Part shown: one piece after another, positions 10,530 to 23,176 of the stretch | How the letters are laid out: each line of letters opens with the position of its first letter | How positions within the stretch are numbered: the first letter of the stretch is position 1 | Assembly: GCF_958298935.1 (NCBI RefSeq) | Contig: NC_084927.1 | Location: 17,574,001 to 17,638,000 of the forward strand | Direction of reading: 5' to 3' | Origin: Phragmites australis | Taxonomy: Eukaryota > Streptophyta > Magnoliopsida > Poales > Poaceae | DNA length: 64,000 nt | The notes under the pieces: model-generated | The model's input: only the letters and a program-made list of their open reading frames with translations | Database searches by the model: none | Told to the model about the DNA's origin: nothing | Position numbers and translations under genes: made by a program

Positions 10530-13500
10530 TGTCAGGACCCCGAACCCGGGTTCCCTTGTGCCTCTTATATCAGTCCCTGAATCAAGTAGCTGATACGCAC
10601 AGAATTCAACAGAATGATATCAAATACATGCTTCAAATACAAATAAGTAAAATAAATACCTGAAAAGCGAAAAGATGGTCCGGTGGACAAGAATCCACAA
10701 CAGACCAGCCAGGCAGAAGAGCCTACAACGCAGCGGAGCGAAACGACGATGCAACCCAATGCCACAGGCAACTCGAGTGCGGACGCGACCTTAGACTTCC
10801 TCTTTGACTTCATCTGGGTTGAGGTTGATCTCCAACTCAACAATCTGAAAGCAACAAGATTGAGTACGGAAGGTACTCAACAAGTCCTATACTACTTCAA
10901 GGGGTTGATAGATGAATAATGGATATTTCTAGGATAGGGCTTTACGGCATAGTTTTAAGCCTAAAGCAAGTTTTATGTAGGTATCAAGTTATATTCTCTA
11001 CTGTTAACCTTTTGAAATAAAAGTATCAAAGCTTTTGAAAACAATTGCAGGCATCTTCTGTTGGTACTGAGTATCACCTCAAGTCCCCAACGTATTAGAA
11101 GGTGACCTGGTAACAAAGCTGTCAAAACGGTTTTAAAACCAAAACTAGGGTAACAAGTTATATTTAGGGTTTTCGGTCCTAGGAGGGGCTATACCTCACT
11201 CTGTAGTCCCTTTTTTTCACATCTGGTGTACCTCTAGTACACACAGCTTCTGGTGGAGTGAGTTAGGAACCTCATCACACGGACATCTAGTCCACACACT
11301 CACTCATCAAGACACACGCACCCAAAGTCTATTCAAGCGTGACCATGCCTTCGCATGTCCATGACCGTGGACACGGCTATTCGAATAGATTTACACTCTA
11401 CAGAGATTGTACAACTTTACCCACGCGATATGCTCAGCCTCCAACCGTTGCAAGCGGAGGAGCGAATCATACCGAGACTCTCAAAACACCTTTCATGCCG
11501 GGCTTTTCCACGAGACACACCAAGTTCTAGAGCTGCATGTTCCGAAGGCCAGCATCCCTTTTTAAGCCTAAGCTAGTCCCTGAATCCTCCAAACAGCGGG
11601 ATAGATAGACACTTGGTTGCTCGTTGCTCTCAGCCTCCTGGTATAATGCCCAACTCAGTTCGATAAAGGAAAAGTCAAGTCCTACCCATATAGGACGCAT
11701 GGTTGCACAGGGGTGGCTAAGCACGACGGCGCAAGACTTGGTCCTTAAGCGGCTGGGCTAGGCATCTTCATGGGCAATGAATACCACCATGTAACTCAAG
11801 CCCCCAAGAGCATCCTCCCCGGAGGACTACTCTACCTGCTCGCGCCAAAACAGTTTTTACCTATTTTTACACATCACCAGCCATGTCCCACATGGCATCA
11901 AGGATTTCACGACCATCAAGAGATTCACAACCATCAAGGAGGCATGGAATATGAGTTATCATTGATAACAGTAAATTTGCCTTCGAAGAGAAGTGTTTTA
12001 AAAGCGATATCTCCGAGGAGACGTATTTTAAAGGCGACATCTCCGAGAAGATGTATTCAATCCTAAGCATGCTAAATATCAAGACGTCACCTATTGTTAA
12101 TATATTTAACAACAAGTATTCCTAGGGTGATATGTATTCTGGATGTGACATGTATGGCATGGCAGTGTTGATAGAATTAACTACTACAAGCAGTTTGAAA
12201 GAAAACACAATATATAGCACATGAGATAATAAGTCCAGTTTTAATTAATCATATATATTATTCAAAAATATAGGTTCAATATGATCAAGGAGATAGGACT
12301 TGCCTTCTTGAAAGGTCATTTCACGACTGGTCTTGTCGTTCAAGTTTTCCAGGTTCTTCTTCATCGTTGGATCTTGCCTTTAGTTCCTTCCTCGTGCTCT
12401 TGCTTAAAACCTTGACTTCGAGTCTACGCATATTAACGACAAAAGCGCACAACAACTAAGTAAATGAACACCAGAATAAAACCAAGAAATACCAAAGCGG
12501 AAGAAGAACGACTGAGGAAAAATGACGAAAGCTAAACCTAGCGGAAGACGATCGGTAACTCTAAGCAACACGAAACTAATACATAGAGAATAACGGGATC
12601 ATCTAGCGAAGCTAGGCTAGGCTATTAACCTAGTTGTTTTATCAACTTAAGAGAAAATCTGAACAAATCACGATTAACTAGGTGAATGTTTATTAGAGTA
12701 ACCGCCGGAAGGTGACAGCTAGAGATTCTACGCGTAGGTGAGTGCACGTGTACAGGCATGAATATATGTGTAATACTTATGTTTATATGTGTACGAGCAT
12801 GTATACATATATACATAGGTATAACTCTAGACAATTATAAGTGCTTAAGTGTGGAGATTAAATATTCTAATCTATAGCACTAAATATGGTTATTTAGTAA
12901 CTAATCTTAATTACCTAGTGTTGTTAATTTCCACACTACTTAAGTTATATTATATTGCTATCATAAAAGCATACATGTAATTAATTAATTAGATTAAACT
13001 ATTCTTTAAAACTAATTAATTAATTATTAAAGGGTAGGTATTCAATTAATTAATTACCAACGATAAATTATTCTATCATATTCTAATAATTGATATTTAT
13101 TTATTTAATAGCTACAATGGTTAACCTATTACATTAATTATAACTAAAATTTAATCTATAAACTATCACATGAAATAACGATCCACTTCAATTAAAATAA
13201 AGGCAACCTTTAGTTTATTCTAATTAACAAAAGGATTAATCTAAGATTAAGCTAGTTTATCACACGCGACAATACTATGATCATAACCTAAACATAATTA
13301 TTGAATTATCTAACTCGACTTTATTTATCAAAAGGTGAAACCTAATTCTAGGTTAAATACTGTGACAAGAAATAAATACCGAGCGAGAATATTAAACGAA
13401 TTTCAAAAATTACAAGATTTGGCATGGAGGTAGATTATGATTTTAGTGGAATATCGGCAAAAGAATCGCCAAAATCGGAGTTGAAATGGAGTTATGGCCA

Positions 13501-16500
13501 TAGGAAGATTTGCCAAAATAGAAATCCTGAAAATTAGAAAATATCACTGTTTCACGGACTTGGTCTATAGATTTGTGAACCCGAGAGGATTTATTCACCG
13601 TGGACCGGAAGTCGTGGGCCTGGTCTGCAGATTTGGTGGACCGGAGGGCTTGCAGTGGACGGTCCACCACGGACCAAGGCCGGTGGACCGGCCTAAGCAG
13701 GTGGATAAGGAGCGGCACAGAGAAGAGAGAGAGATCGGAGGGAGGGGCGGTGGTGCCGGGGAGCAGAGAGAGGCGACGGCGGTGGCGCCGGAGGGAGAAG
13801 GGAAGCGGCCAGGGAGATAGGAGAAGCCGGCCGGAGAGGAGACCGGGGCGGTGAAGACGGCGCAGCGCGGCTGCTCGAGTTGGGCGGCGCCGAGAGAGAG
13901 GAAGACGCTGGGGAGAAAAGAGGTGGCGGCGGAGCAGCGAGCAGGGTGGTCGGGTTTCTCGGTCGGGCGCAATAGAGAGAGAAGGCCGGAGATAGAGGGC
14001 TCGCCGGCGGGATGGTGACCGGCCGAGATGGGGAGCTTGGTGGCGGGACGGCCAGAGGGGCGACCGGGGAGATGAGAGAGGGAGGCTCACCGGGGTGGCG
14101 TGCGGGTGGAGCTCAGGGAGAGAGAGCGCGACGGCCGGGGGAGCCAGCGAAGGCGCGCGGGGGAGGCGACCGAAGAGAAGGAGGAGCTGATGAGGGGTGA
14201 GCTGAGGGTGCTTGTGAAGGCGACTCCGGGCGGTAGGGCCGGAGAGAGGAGGCCGGGCACGGCGCACACGACGGCCTGACGTGGCGCGGGCTGAGCGGTG
14301 GCGTGGAGGCGCTTGTGCGAGCGGCGCGGCACAGAGGGCGGCGCGCGGGGAAGGAGGAAGAAGAGCCGGGGAAGACGGTGGCGGCCGGAGAACGTGCGCA
14401 TACCAACGGCGCAACGCGACGCGGTGCGGCGCACGGGAGGAGGACGGGCGGCTCAGTGTGCCGGGACGGTGCCGAGGGGCGCGACCGAACGGCCGGCGGT
14501 CTGGACGGCGGCCGAGCAGAAGTGGCTGCTGGCCAGGGCAGTGCGCACGCGGGTGGCGCTGCGCGGCGCAGACCAATGACTCTAGGGCGGCTTTGCGCTA
14601 CGGCGGTGTGAGTCGGCAGCCGGCGCAGAATGACGCAGTACAGTGGAAAGAGAGAAGGGGCCGAGAGATTGCAAAGAGGAAGCTCACCAGGACGGGCGAC
14701 GCACGGGTGGCTCACGGGCGGCGCAACGCGCACGGCTGCGCGCCTAGCGGCGAAGCGCATGGCTCTTGGCTGGGTCGCGACGGCAGTGAGCACGGCAACG
14801 GTGAGCACGGCAGCGCGGGGCAGCTCGGCGCGACGACGAGAGGACGTGTGGATGCGACGACGCGGTGCTGCTGTGCTTGTATGCATGTGCGTGCGCTTGT
14901 GTGTGTGCGGTGCACAGGGTTCAAAAAACCGTCGGTAACCGCCCAAAAATAACGGTTACCGACCTTCTCGGTGCGGTCCGGTTTCAGAAACCGAACGGTA
15001 ACCGAAATTTGAATTAAAAAAATTCAAAAAAATAAAAAAATTAAAAAAAACCAAAAAAATCTTTTAAAAAAAATAGACACAATTCTAAGACCTTCTGTGA
15101 ATTTTTTTTTAAAAAATAATGTCGTTTGCATCATATTCTATAGGAATAAAGTTTGAAAAAAATGAAAAAAAATTGAAGCGTGCGGCTCAGTTATTAACTC
15201 ATGTTAAGGAAAAGTGTAACATGCAAACACATATTTTTATTGTATAAAACGTATTTTAAGAGAATCTTTAAAATTGATTTCACTTTATTTAGAGTTTTAT
15301 TAAATTCTCTATGATTTTTACAAAGTTCACAAGCATAAAGTGAATATGTTAAGAAACAGCACTGTAATTAACTTTTTCATGTCTACTATTATTTTTTATA
15401 TGTAAATCATAGTATAAATAAGCTAATGAAAGTGGTTTCACTAATTTTTGAGGTGTGATGGGTCAGTTATGAATTAATCTAGTCGCAACACATTTACACA
15501 ATCATGCATGTTAAAATAACTAATTCATGAGTTCATGTATTTTTAAAAGATATAGGATCATGTAAGAGTACTAACAAAATTAGTTTCATGATTTTTGGAT
15601 TAGCAAAGAGTAAACTATGCATTTAACTTGGTTTAACAAATAAAATTTCTCACAGAAAATTTTGAACTTTTTTATGAGTATAAATACTTTTATCATGTAG
15701 ATCATGTTACAAGGAAGCGAACAAAATTTATTTCACTTGATTTGAAGCTGAGATGAATTAGTTATTTATTTTACAAGATTGAGCCCTTTTTTAGGTTTTT
15801 TGTTGAACTGCGCTGAAATTCGATAAAACCGCTCGATAAATCGAGAAAACCGAGCAGTTACCGACCCAAACCGCTCGGTAACCGACCAAATCAAAAATGC
15901 GAGAAAGTCGCTCGGTAACCGACCCAAACCGCTCGGTAACCGACCAAAACCGAGCGGTTACCGAGAGGTCAAAAATACGATTTTTTCGTAAAAATTCAAT
16001 TTTTGCCAAATGAATTTTCTCCGATTTTTTTTGAATTTTTGACCGGTAACCGCGGTTACCGCCAGATTTCGGTTACCGCCGGAGCTCGGTAACCGAGCTC
16101 CGGTCGGTAACGTGAACCCTGGCGGTGCATGCTCAGAGAGGAGTAGCGAGGAAGAGAGGGGAGTTGAGGAGGGTGCCGGCGCTGCTGCTCGGTGTATGTA
16201 TGCTTGTGCCTGTGTGGGGAAGCTTGCTGGTGAAGCTTGAGAGGAGAATGAAAAGATCAGAGGCCAGCATGGCCATGGGGAGGAGGTAGGAGAGCAGGGT
16301 ATGGGCTGAGAGAGAAGGAGAGATGAGAGAGAAAGAGAGATGTGAGAGAGATATTTGTGTATTTGAACTGCAGAAAGATGTATTTGAATTTGTAAATGAA
16401 GTTGAACTGAGATGGACTTGTAGAACAATGTGAATTGGTAATTGGATTTGGATTTGTATGGTTCAATTCGAATAAAATGAATTGAATCGGACTTGAATGA

Positions 16501-17168
16501 TTCGGATCGAATGTATTGAAACGAACTTGCGAAAATATCAAAATGGAAAGTATTTGAATATGACTCGAATTGAATCGGATTGGTATGAATTGACAAGATA
16601 TTGCAACGAGAATTGGATTGAAAATGGATCAGAGTAAATCAAAATGAGATTCAATTGACATGATTTTGGAATGAGGATTTAAATATGAATTTGGCTCGGA
16701 GATATTTGGGATTAAATTCAAATAGGAGCATTTGAATTTAAGATTGATCTAAAAAGAATATTTGAAGTTGGATTCGAAATTGAGTTTGGCATTAATTCAA
16801 ATAATGGTATTTGAATTAGGAATAATATTTGAACTGGAAGCATAGGGATTTGGATTAGGAAATTGCTGAGAAGAACTAAAATGGATTCGAATTTGAGAGA
16901 ACTTCAAATTCGAATCACCACACAATGAATTATAAGAACCAATAAACCAAAATACATATGATCAATTTATTGCAACTATTAACTTAGAAATTAATTTGAT
17001 GCTTTCTGGAATACTTAGCCCAAAATAATATATTAGAATATATACATATGAGTATATATACATCAAATATATACTTCCTTGATTTTATACTAGTTTAATA
17101 ATTAGAAAAAGTTTTAATTTGGAGTGAATTTTGCTATATTTTTATATGCTAAAATTCAGGGTGTTACA
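10530..17168 (-). mobile_element. Long LTR-type insertion (probable solo LTR), minus orientation
   Basis: In minus orientation the segment starts TGTAACACCCTGAATTTTAG and ends GGGTCCTGACA. It is flanked by a perfect 5-bp duplication AAAGG (10525-10529 and 17169-17173), and the outer element continues across it. Without the hAT nested at 14915-16121 it would be about 5.4 kb. I found no primer site, polypurine tract, polymerase or second LTR copy inside, so a solo long LTR is the simplest reading. It has an AT-rich block (12100-13400), a GC-rich block (13600-14900) whose Pro/Arg-rich open frames I do not regard as genes, and the GAGTACC...TACTCAA motif near 10860. Confidence 0.72.
14915..16121. 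mobile_element. Non-autonomous hAT element, copy 1
   Basis: The ends are CAGGGTTCA and TGAACCCTG, inverted repeats with the CAGGG start typical of hAT elements. They are flanked by a perfect 8-bp duplication GCGGTGCA (14907-14914 and 16122-16129), the hAT target length. Both subterminal regions are full of CGGTAACCG and CGGTTACCG palindromes. The interior is AT-rich and has no transposase. A homologous copy lies at 41879-43026. Confidence 0.93.
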
Positions 17169-17306
17169 AAAGGAGTGATAATTTTATAACAAACTATTCT
17201 GGCAAAATTTTCTCATCCCTATTGCCTATCTACCTTAATGCTCCATTTTAATAAAAGGTTTTTACTCGATCTCGACTCATTTTTGTTTTTCAAAAACTTT
17301 TGATAG

Positions 17307-18395
17307 ATGGAAGGAGACAGATGGGCCACCACCTACTGCTTGGACGTGCAAGGCTTTCCCCTCATCCTTTGGGAGACATTGATGAGGTTTGGGTATACTC
17401 ATCGTCCAGAGTATCGTGGATGAGAGTACCAAAAGTATGGCACCAATAAATGTGAAGTCCACGTCCTAGTATTTGAGACGCCTGAGTATACCGACTGGCA
17501 GCCCTGGAGTATTGTCGCATACGGAGCTGAGTATAGAGACACCTATCAGGCAGCAGCCCGCAAGGCTCTGCTTTACTTCTGTCAAAGGCATGAGAAGGAT
17601 ACTGGACGTACCCCGGTGAAGTTCTTTCCAGTCAGTGACCGCTCACGCCCAGTGTAGTGTAACAGGATGAGGAGGTTGGAAGGTCTAGGTCAAAGGGAGG
17701 ATGACCCTACCTTGGTCGCCACAGTGAAGTACCTCCTTGCCCTGGACCAGCTATATGAGAGTCATAACTTCGAGTGGAGAGCATATGTCCAGAGGGCTGA
17801 ACATTCGAAGACTCGAGAGAGAGCTCTACGGAGGCAGCTGCAACAGGTTCGAGAGCAGGCCGCAGCTGCAGAGAAGCGTGCTAAAGAGACCACCAAGGTA
17901 TTGATGGAGACCTCGGAGTATTATGTCAAGGAGCTTAACAAAGCCTACTTGACTTGCTACAGGACTCATGGAGGACCTCATCGCAAGCTCACTACAAGAA
18001 AGAGGACCTTCCACCTACCTCCAATTGACAGCGTCAGATGTCTGGAGTTACCAGGAGTTCCCCTCCTCCCCCCAGGTGTAGCCAGCGCAATTGCATTAGG
18101 AAGAGTTGTACCAGCACTGGTCGTAGTACCACTGCCACCTTCACCAGCTCCCGGAATAGAGCAGGATGACCAAACGTATGAAGATAGCTCTGAAGAAGAA
18201 GAAGATCCTGTTGAGCGCGAGTTTGTGCACGATGATGATTCGGAAGGCAATAAGGAGTTTGTTGGAAAGAACATTATCGACTTGGATGGTGATGAGGAGA
18301 ACATGGATAGGGCTTTTGATCAGATGCATGACCTGGAACTAGCCAGCCATGATGACATCGACCTCACCGCAGAGTGGCGTGCAGCCCACCCCTGA
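17307..18395 (+). pseudogene. Upstream ORF of the outer gypsy-like element, function unknown
   Basis: One reading frame from the ATG at 17307 to the stop at 18393-18395 is broken only by a TGA near 17422 and a TAG near 17656. The N-terminal part is aromatic-rich (RPEYRG, FETPEYTDWQPWSIVAYG). Next comes a helical, charged part likely to be coiled coil, containing LRRQLQQVREQAAAAEKRAK (around 17825-17880). The C-terminus is very acidic (DSSEEEED and DLDGDEEN). Similar proteins are common in large grass retroelements, but I know no function. It lies between the primer site and a gag-like start, so it is an extra 5' ORF. It is not a host gene as far as I can tell. Confidence 0.55.
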
Positions 18396-18746
18396 AGGCA
18401 GTCTCTCCATCATCAGCAGTAACGGCGTAACTCAGGAGCGCCGTCAAGTCCAATGCATCGTCAGTCGATCGTGTGCTAGTTTTTCCAGTAGTGTGTCTGG
18501 TGTTGTAACATTATGTATCGTGTCGTAGTAGCGTAATCCATATCTGTAGCAGTTCTGTGTTGCTTGGAGCCCTTAGCTCCGATGCTCGTGTATGTATTGA
18601 ACCTTGTGTGATGTAATGTTATGTGATTGCTGTTCGTGCTGATGCTGTGTGCCATAATCAACCTAAGTGCCTTTAGAAGAATCCAATTAACCTAATGTTT
18701 AGTTATCCCCTCTAGAGTTTTACCCTTTCTCCTACCCTCAAAGCAG

Positions 18747-18910
18747 ATGCCGCCTAGGAGGCCAACCATAATCCAACCACGCCGAGGGCGTCAAGCAATG
18801 AGGCCGCCAGTGAGGCTCAAGTAGGACAACAAACTAGAGGAAGGCCGCGAACCAAAAGTAGACACTAAAACCGAGGTGGATGGGTTGGGCAAGCCCCCCT
18901 GTTTCCCCGA
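18747..18910 (+). pseudogene. Gag-like start of the outer element, truncated
   Basis: An ATG at 18747 opens MPPRRPTIIQPRRGRQ, a basic start resembling gag starts of grass gypsy elements. The frame closes after about 25 codons, near 18825. Element-like sequence fades near 18910, with nothing resembling protease or RT following. Confidence 0.35.
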
Positions 18911-21599
18911 GCCCAAGGAGTAGCTATAGAAGAGCAAGAACTCACGATTAATTTCTCTATGATTGATACATAATTACACATTCCATAGCTTCTCCTCTAG
19001 AACAGCTACTGTTGTCATTTTACTGCTACTTCAGTCAGAAATGAGTGACATTTTGTAATCTACATTGTTGCCAAAATGCAACTTTGACCACTAATTTCAA
19101 TAATTACTATATGTGTATATTTAGTATTTTTTTTGGGGAAAATATGCAGATATTATTTTCACATATCCAATCTAAATATCCATAAGAAAACAGCACTCAA
19201 AGTTTAAAAATTGACCGCACATATTCCATAAAGTTACTTGTTTTTATTGGAGGGAGTATTTTAGATTAAAACACCTCCATTTCCTCTTTGGCTGAACGGG
19301 TATAACTCGACAATAATGATAGTGTCTGGCAAGCTAGAGGCTAATGAAATGTAAGAGATTTTTCAGGATTTTCTTTATATTTTCAGTTGTGGAGGGAGGA
19401 AACTGGTCTGTATTGTGAGCAAGGTTCAGATTAGTTAAAGATGAATATAAACTCTTAGACAAACGAACAACTGCAAAGCACTCCTAAATGTGTAGAAATG
19501 AGGATATGAAAATGTGTTTTGTCTTACCACATCATCATCATCATCATCATCAACAAAGCCTTTTAGTCCCATGCCTTGTCTTACCACATCCATTTATAGA
19601 AAAAAAAAGGGTAGTTCAATTTGCACATTGTTGCAATGGCAATGTATACAGTCTGATATGGCGCAAGTAACAAAAGAAGTTTAAGCAGATTCATGTATCA
19701 CTATTATTCCTCTGCTGGAACTGAGGTGGAGACAGCCCTGTATGATGCTGTTATCAAAATCTCATTAAAAATGTAGTCTGTCTAAATGGTAGAAAAAATC
19801 TTAGATTACCATCATAGAACATCGTTCTGTTTCTATGGCTTGGTTTATTGTAGTTTTTCATCGTTGCACAGATTGAAGGCAGAAATACTGCAAAAAAAGC
19901 ATAAAGCAGAACACACCTCAAGTTGCTTACAAATTTGTGACCTGTTAGTACTCACTAAACTCAATTGATTTGTTGCAGAACAATCTAAGCACCACCTAAA
20001 GTGCCAAGTACTAATGTAAAGAAACAGATTAGATATGTATCCAAGGAAAGAGAGCTGGTGATCGTGTAGTAGTAATGGCCAATGAAGAAATGACTTTTAC
20101 CTTGTCACTAGCAAAACATCCGAGCTGAGCTTGCTTGTGCTCAAGCCGATGCCCTTCTCGTCCTACATTGTCCAGCGCTGTCTTGTCACACCAATTCATG
20201 GCGTCAGATGGAGTTCAGCTGGAGTGTTGGCATCATCGTCTCTTCTCGTGCTTTCCTGTTTGCTTCAGCACCCTTGTTTCTGACTCTCTGTGTATAAACC
20301 GTGGTTTTAATAATGTTTTGTTAATCATCAAGCATGCTTGATTGACAAATGAAGCTGGCACTCCTTAGTGCATTAACATGGAAGGAGGACTGTTCTTAAC
20401 TTCTTTTCTTTTCTGGGTGTTTCGTGATTTTAGTTTTCTAATTACCTGGACATGCAGTGGAGACGACATGGCAGCGTCTCGTGGCAACGACACGCCGAAA
20501 TCCAAGGCGGCTATGCCATGATCCGATAGCCAAGGTGGCAATGGATGGCGCGAGCTTGGTGAGGATTCACCACCCGAATGGCGCACATGAGGTACTCGAC
20601 GTAATGCCCCACAGAAATGTCTGGTTAGTTAACACAACTCGTGTATATTTTTTGTTCATTTAGAACACTCAGTACATTAATACTTGATATCTTTAGAATT
20701 GACTCAGATTCATGATTCATATTAATTTTGGAGGTCATGCTACCTTCCCGAACTAATGTATGGTGGTAAATCAGCTGTTATTATTGGTATAAAAAATTGT
20801 ATCAACAGCTTATATAAACATGTAAAAATATTTTTTTTTAAAGACTTCTACAATACAAATTTCAGGACATAATCCTGGAAACATTGTGTAAGACCAAATT
20901 TACTCCTCTTGCACAATGTACAGCGAGAATAGAACCAAAATCGTCTGATAGTAGTTACCCAATGTGATGATTTTGAAGACTTACACTTAAAAGAGATAAT
21001 CAATGATGAACTAATTTGTTCTAAAATACCAAAACTAACAATATTCTTTCGTGGATAATTAATAAAAAAGCAATAAGAGCATATTAAATATATTATATCA
21101 CAGTTAGATTATAAATTTGGGATATAGACTATTGATTACGTTCTGATTGAAGACAGAAGTTGATTTTATAACAGGCCTATAAGCAAACGTTTTTACTTTT
21201 TGTGATGCTGTTTTTTTTCCTTTTTCTGGTATAAAAGTGCTATATGTATCCATAACAGGTACATGTGCTACTTCATCCTCAACATAAATTCAAGAGCTGC
21301 TTATTATCCATTTCTTATAGTACAGGTTTTATAACAGAAAAAAGTACCATCATAGTCTCCGCCGCCAAAACAAAGAGCCATTTGCATCAAGGTAAGTTCA
21401 GCGAGCAGATTTAAAAATTGATTTGGTGCATGTAAACATAATTATATCTAACTAACAACACTCTTTCACTTTACAGATTTTACTATGAAAAAATACGACG
21501 GATGGGACATATTCATATAACGGAAGTGACAATCAAAATAACTACTATTTTATACCTAAAAAAATATTTACTCAAATAATACATCTTCCTTTTGCACAG
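18911..21599. other. No supported gene
   Basis: AT-rich sequence with scattered short frames. A short ATC microsatellite is at 19530-19552. A GC-richer patch at 20455-20625 is flanked by AG and GT and could be an old exon (it reads MDGASLVRIHHPNGAHEVLD in one frame), but I do not recognise it. The upstream exons expected for the RPA-like locus were not identified here. Confidence 0.5.
19530..19552 (+). repeat. ATC trinucleotide microsatellite
   Basis: About seven uninterrupted copies of ATC. Confidence 0.9.
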
Positions 21600-23176
21600 G
21601 GATTGCCCTAAACAAAGTTGGCATTATCCAGCTTGTATAGCCTGTAATGCAAGATCCTTTTTATGGCACAACTTATAGATGCAGTAGAGACAAATGCATC
21701 TACAGTCAAATTTGTAACAAGTAAGTTAATATTTGTAAGTCATCTTATTTATTTTCAATTGCAATATGATTGAACTACATCGACAATACATGGGAGCTCA
21801 AAATCATGCTATTCCATGAGAAAGCGATGCAGTTGATAGGAAAGCCTGCAGAAAAATTATTGACTATGTACAATAACACTGAAATTCCTCCAGAAATATC
21901 AGCTTTGATAGGTCATAAGTTCACTTTCATTGTAAGAATACTACCTAACAAAAGCATCAAAGCACAAGATCCATCATATGAAGTTCTTATGATCAAGCAA
22001 AAATTTGGGAAACAAGCATACATACAAAATTTTCAAAGAAATGAAGACATTGTTGTTGCTGGTCAATCATCCTTTAAAACTGACAACCTGCTACCTTTAG
22101 TACCGATTACAAGCAAAAGAATAGACAATCAGGTAATATGATAATCTGTACATTTCATATGTTTGAAATGTACATCGAATTAGCTAACATCAATATCACT
22201 ATTTACTGTTTCATACATTATCAGCCACAGTTGAGCTCGAGCAGTTAATTTCTCCAACACTCCGAACACATGGAGGTTGAGCAGTATAGGTACCAACCTT
22301 TTCGATGCTATATTCATTTTATCCCCCTTTTAATAGTAGTATTTCCACCTTATTTCATGATTTTGTGACAACAGCAATACTCCAAACAAAAGGGAATATG
22401 AGAGCATAGCTACTGAACCTGTGGTACTTGATTTTCACTATTAACAAGCAAATTACCGATCCTACTTACTCTATATCGTAAATTATATTACAGTTCCTCA
22501 CATAACATTAGTCTCATGCAGATATGTTAATTACTATACTTCAGTCCAAGAACACATGCTTTTTATACCCTGCTACAATGTTTAACATTTGCCACACCTT
22601 AGCCTTTTTACACCCTGCTACTTCACCACAGAAAAAGCTTAAACATCAACACAAGTCAACCACTAAAGCAGGATGATTTTAAAGTACAATGGCATGATTC
22701 CGTGAAACAGATCCAATACACTACATTAAGATTATAATAGGTAAATATTAACATCATCCATCCTAAGCCACTATACAATGTATAGGGAATTGAGCTGTTT
22801 TAGCCTGCTAGTTGGTTTACCCTATATAAATAGTGGTTGCAGCCTTGCAGGTTCTGTATTCAAACATTTACTCTTTGTTAAGCTTCGTACTTTGGTTCAC
22901 CTACTAACAATATTGCTCTTTTCTCAAGGACCATACTAATGAATTCCCCATGCTCAGTTCGTTAGTATAAAAATAGTTGCAAACACCAACCCATAGTGCA
23001 ACCTATTAAGCAGATATATCATTTCTCCATACAATGAAAATTTTTCGTTATTGATTCCTTAATTGACCTTGCTATATGTCTTTTTACACTAAGCATGACA
23101 ATGAAGATACTGCACAAGGTGATACATTAGCAATAAAGATAAAAAGGTCCAGCTCCAAATCCAGGAAGGTAGCATA
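21600..23176 (+). pseudogene. Replication protein A large-subunit-like C-terminal domain, degenerate
   Basis: A putative exon at 21600-21720 shows a zinc-ribbon pattern: WHYPACIACNARS (C-x2-C) and then YRCSRDKC (C-x4-C), with one extra base between them. This is the DBD-C type of RPA1, which binds single-stranded DNA. The next open segment (21770-22141) continues the OB fold with LFHEKAMQLIGKPAEKLL, PPEISALIGHKFTFIVRI and LMIKQKFG, all familiar in plant RPA1-like proteins. A last exon at about 23095-23176 would give a basic tail ending KRSSSKSRKVA. The splice acceptor before 21770 is missing its G, and the N-terminal OB folds are absent. It could be a captured host gene or the RPA-like gene that plant Helitrons carry; no Helitron ends or Rep/helicase were found. 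Confidence 0.62.

Larger units (their letters stand above)
8560..18910 (+). mobile_element. Gypsy-like LTR element, truncated and interrupted
   Basis: The first LTR ends GGTCCGACA at 10469 and is followed directly by a tRNA-Met type primer site. The LTR 5' end is not resolved and may lie anywhere between 7290 and 8800. Internal sequence runs to 10529, is interrupted by the insertion at 10530-17168, and resumes at 17174. It contains a long upstream ORF (17307-18395) and the beginning of a gag-like ORF near 18747. The element then stops near 18910 with no polymerase or 3' LTR. The typical grass LTR segment with GCTGAGTA...TACTCAC is present at 10130-10160. Confidence 0.62.

Noticed and set aside
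13443..14952. Long Pro/Arg-rich open frames on both strands, up to 377 codons
   Set aside because: They overlap on both strands in a GC-rich block of an LTR-type insertion, lack any domain, and have low-complexity composition. The block is depleted of stop codons by composition.
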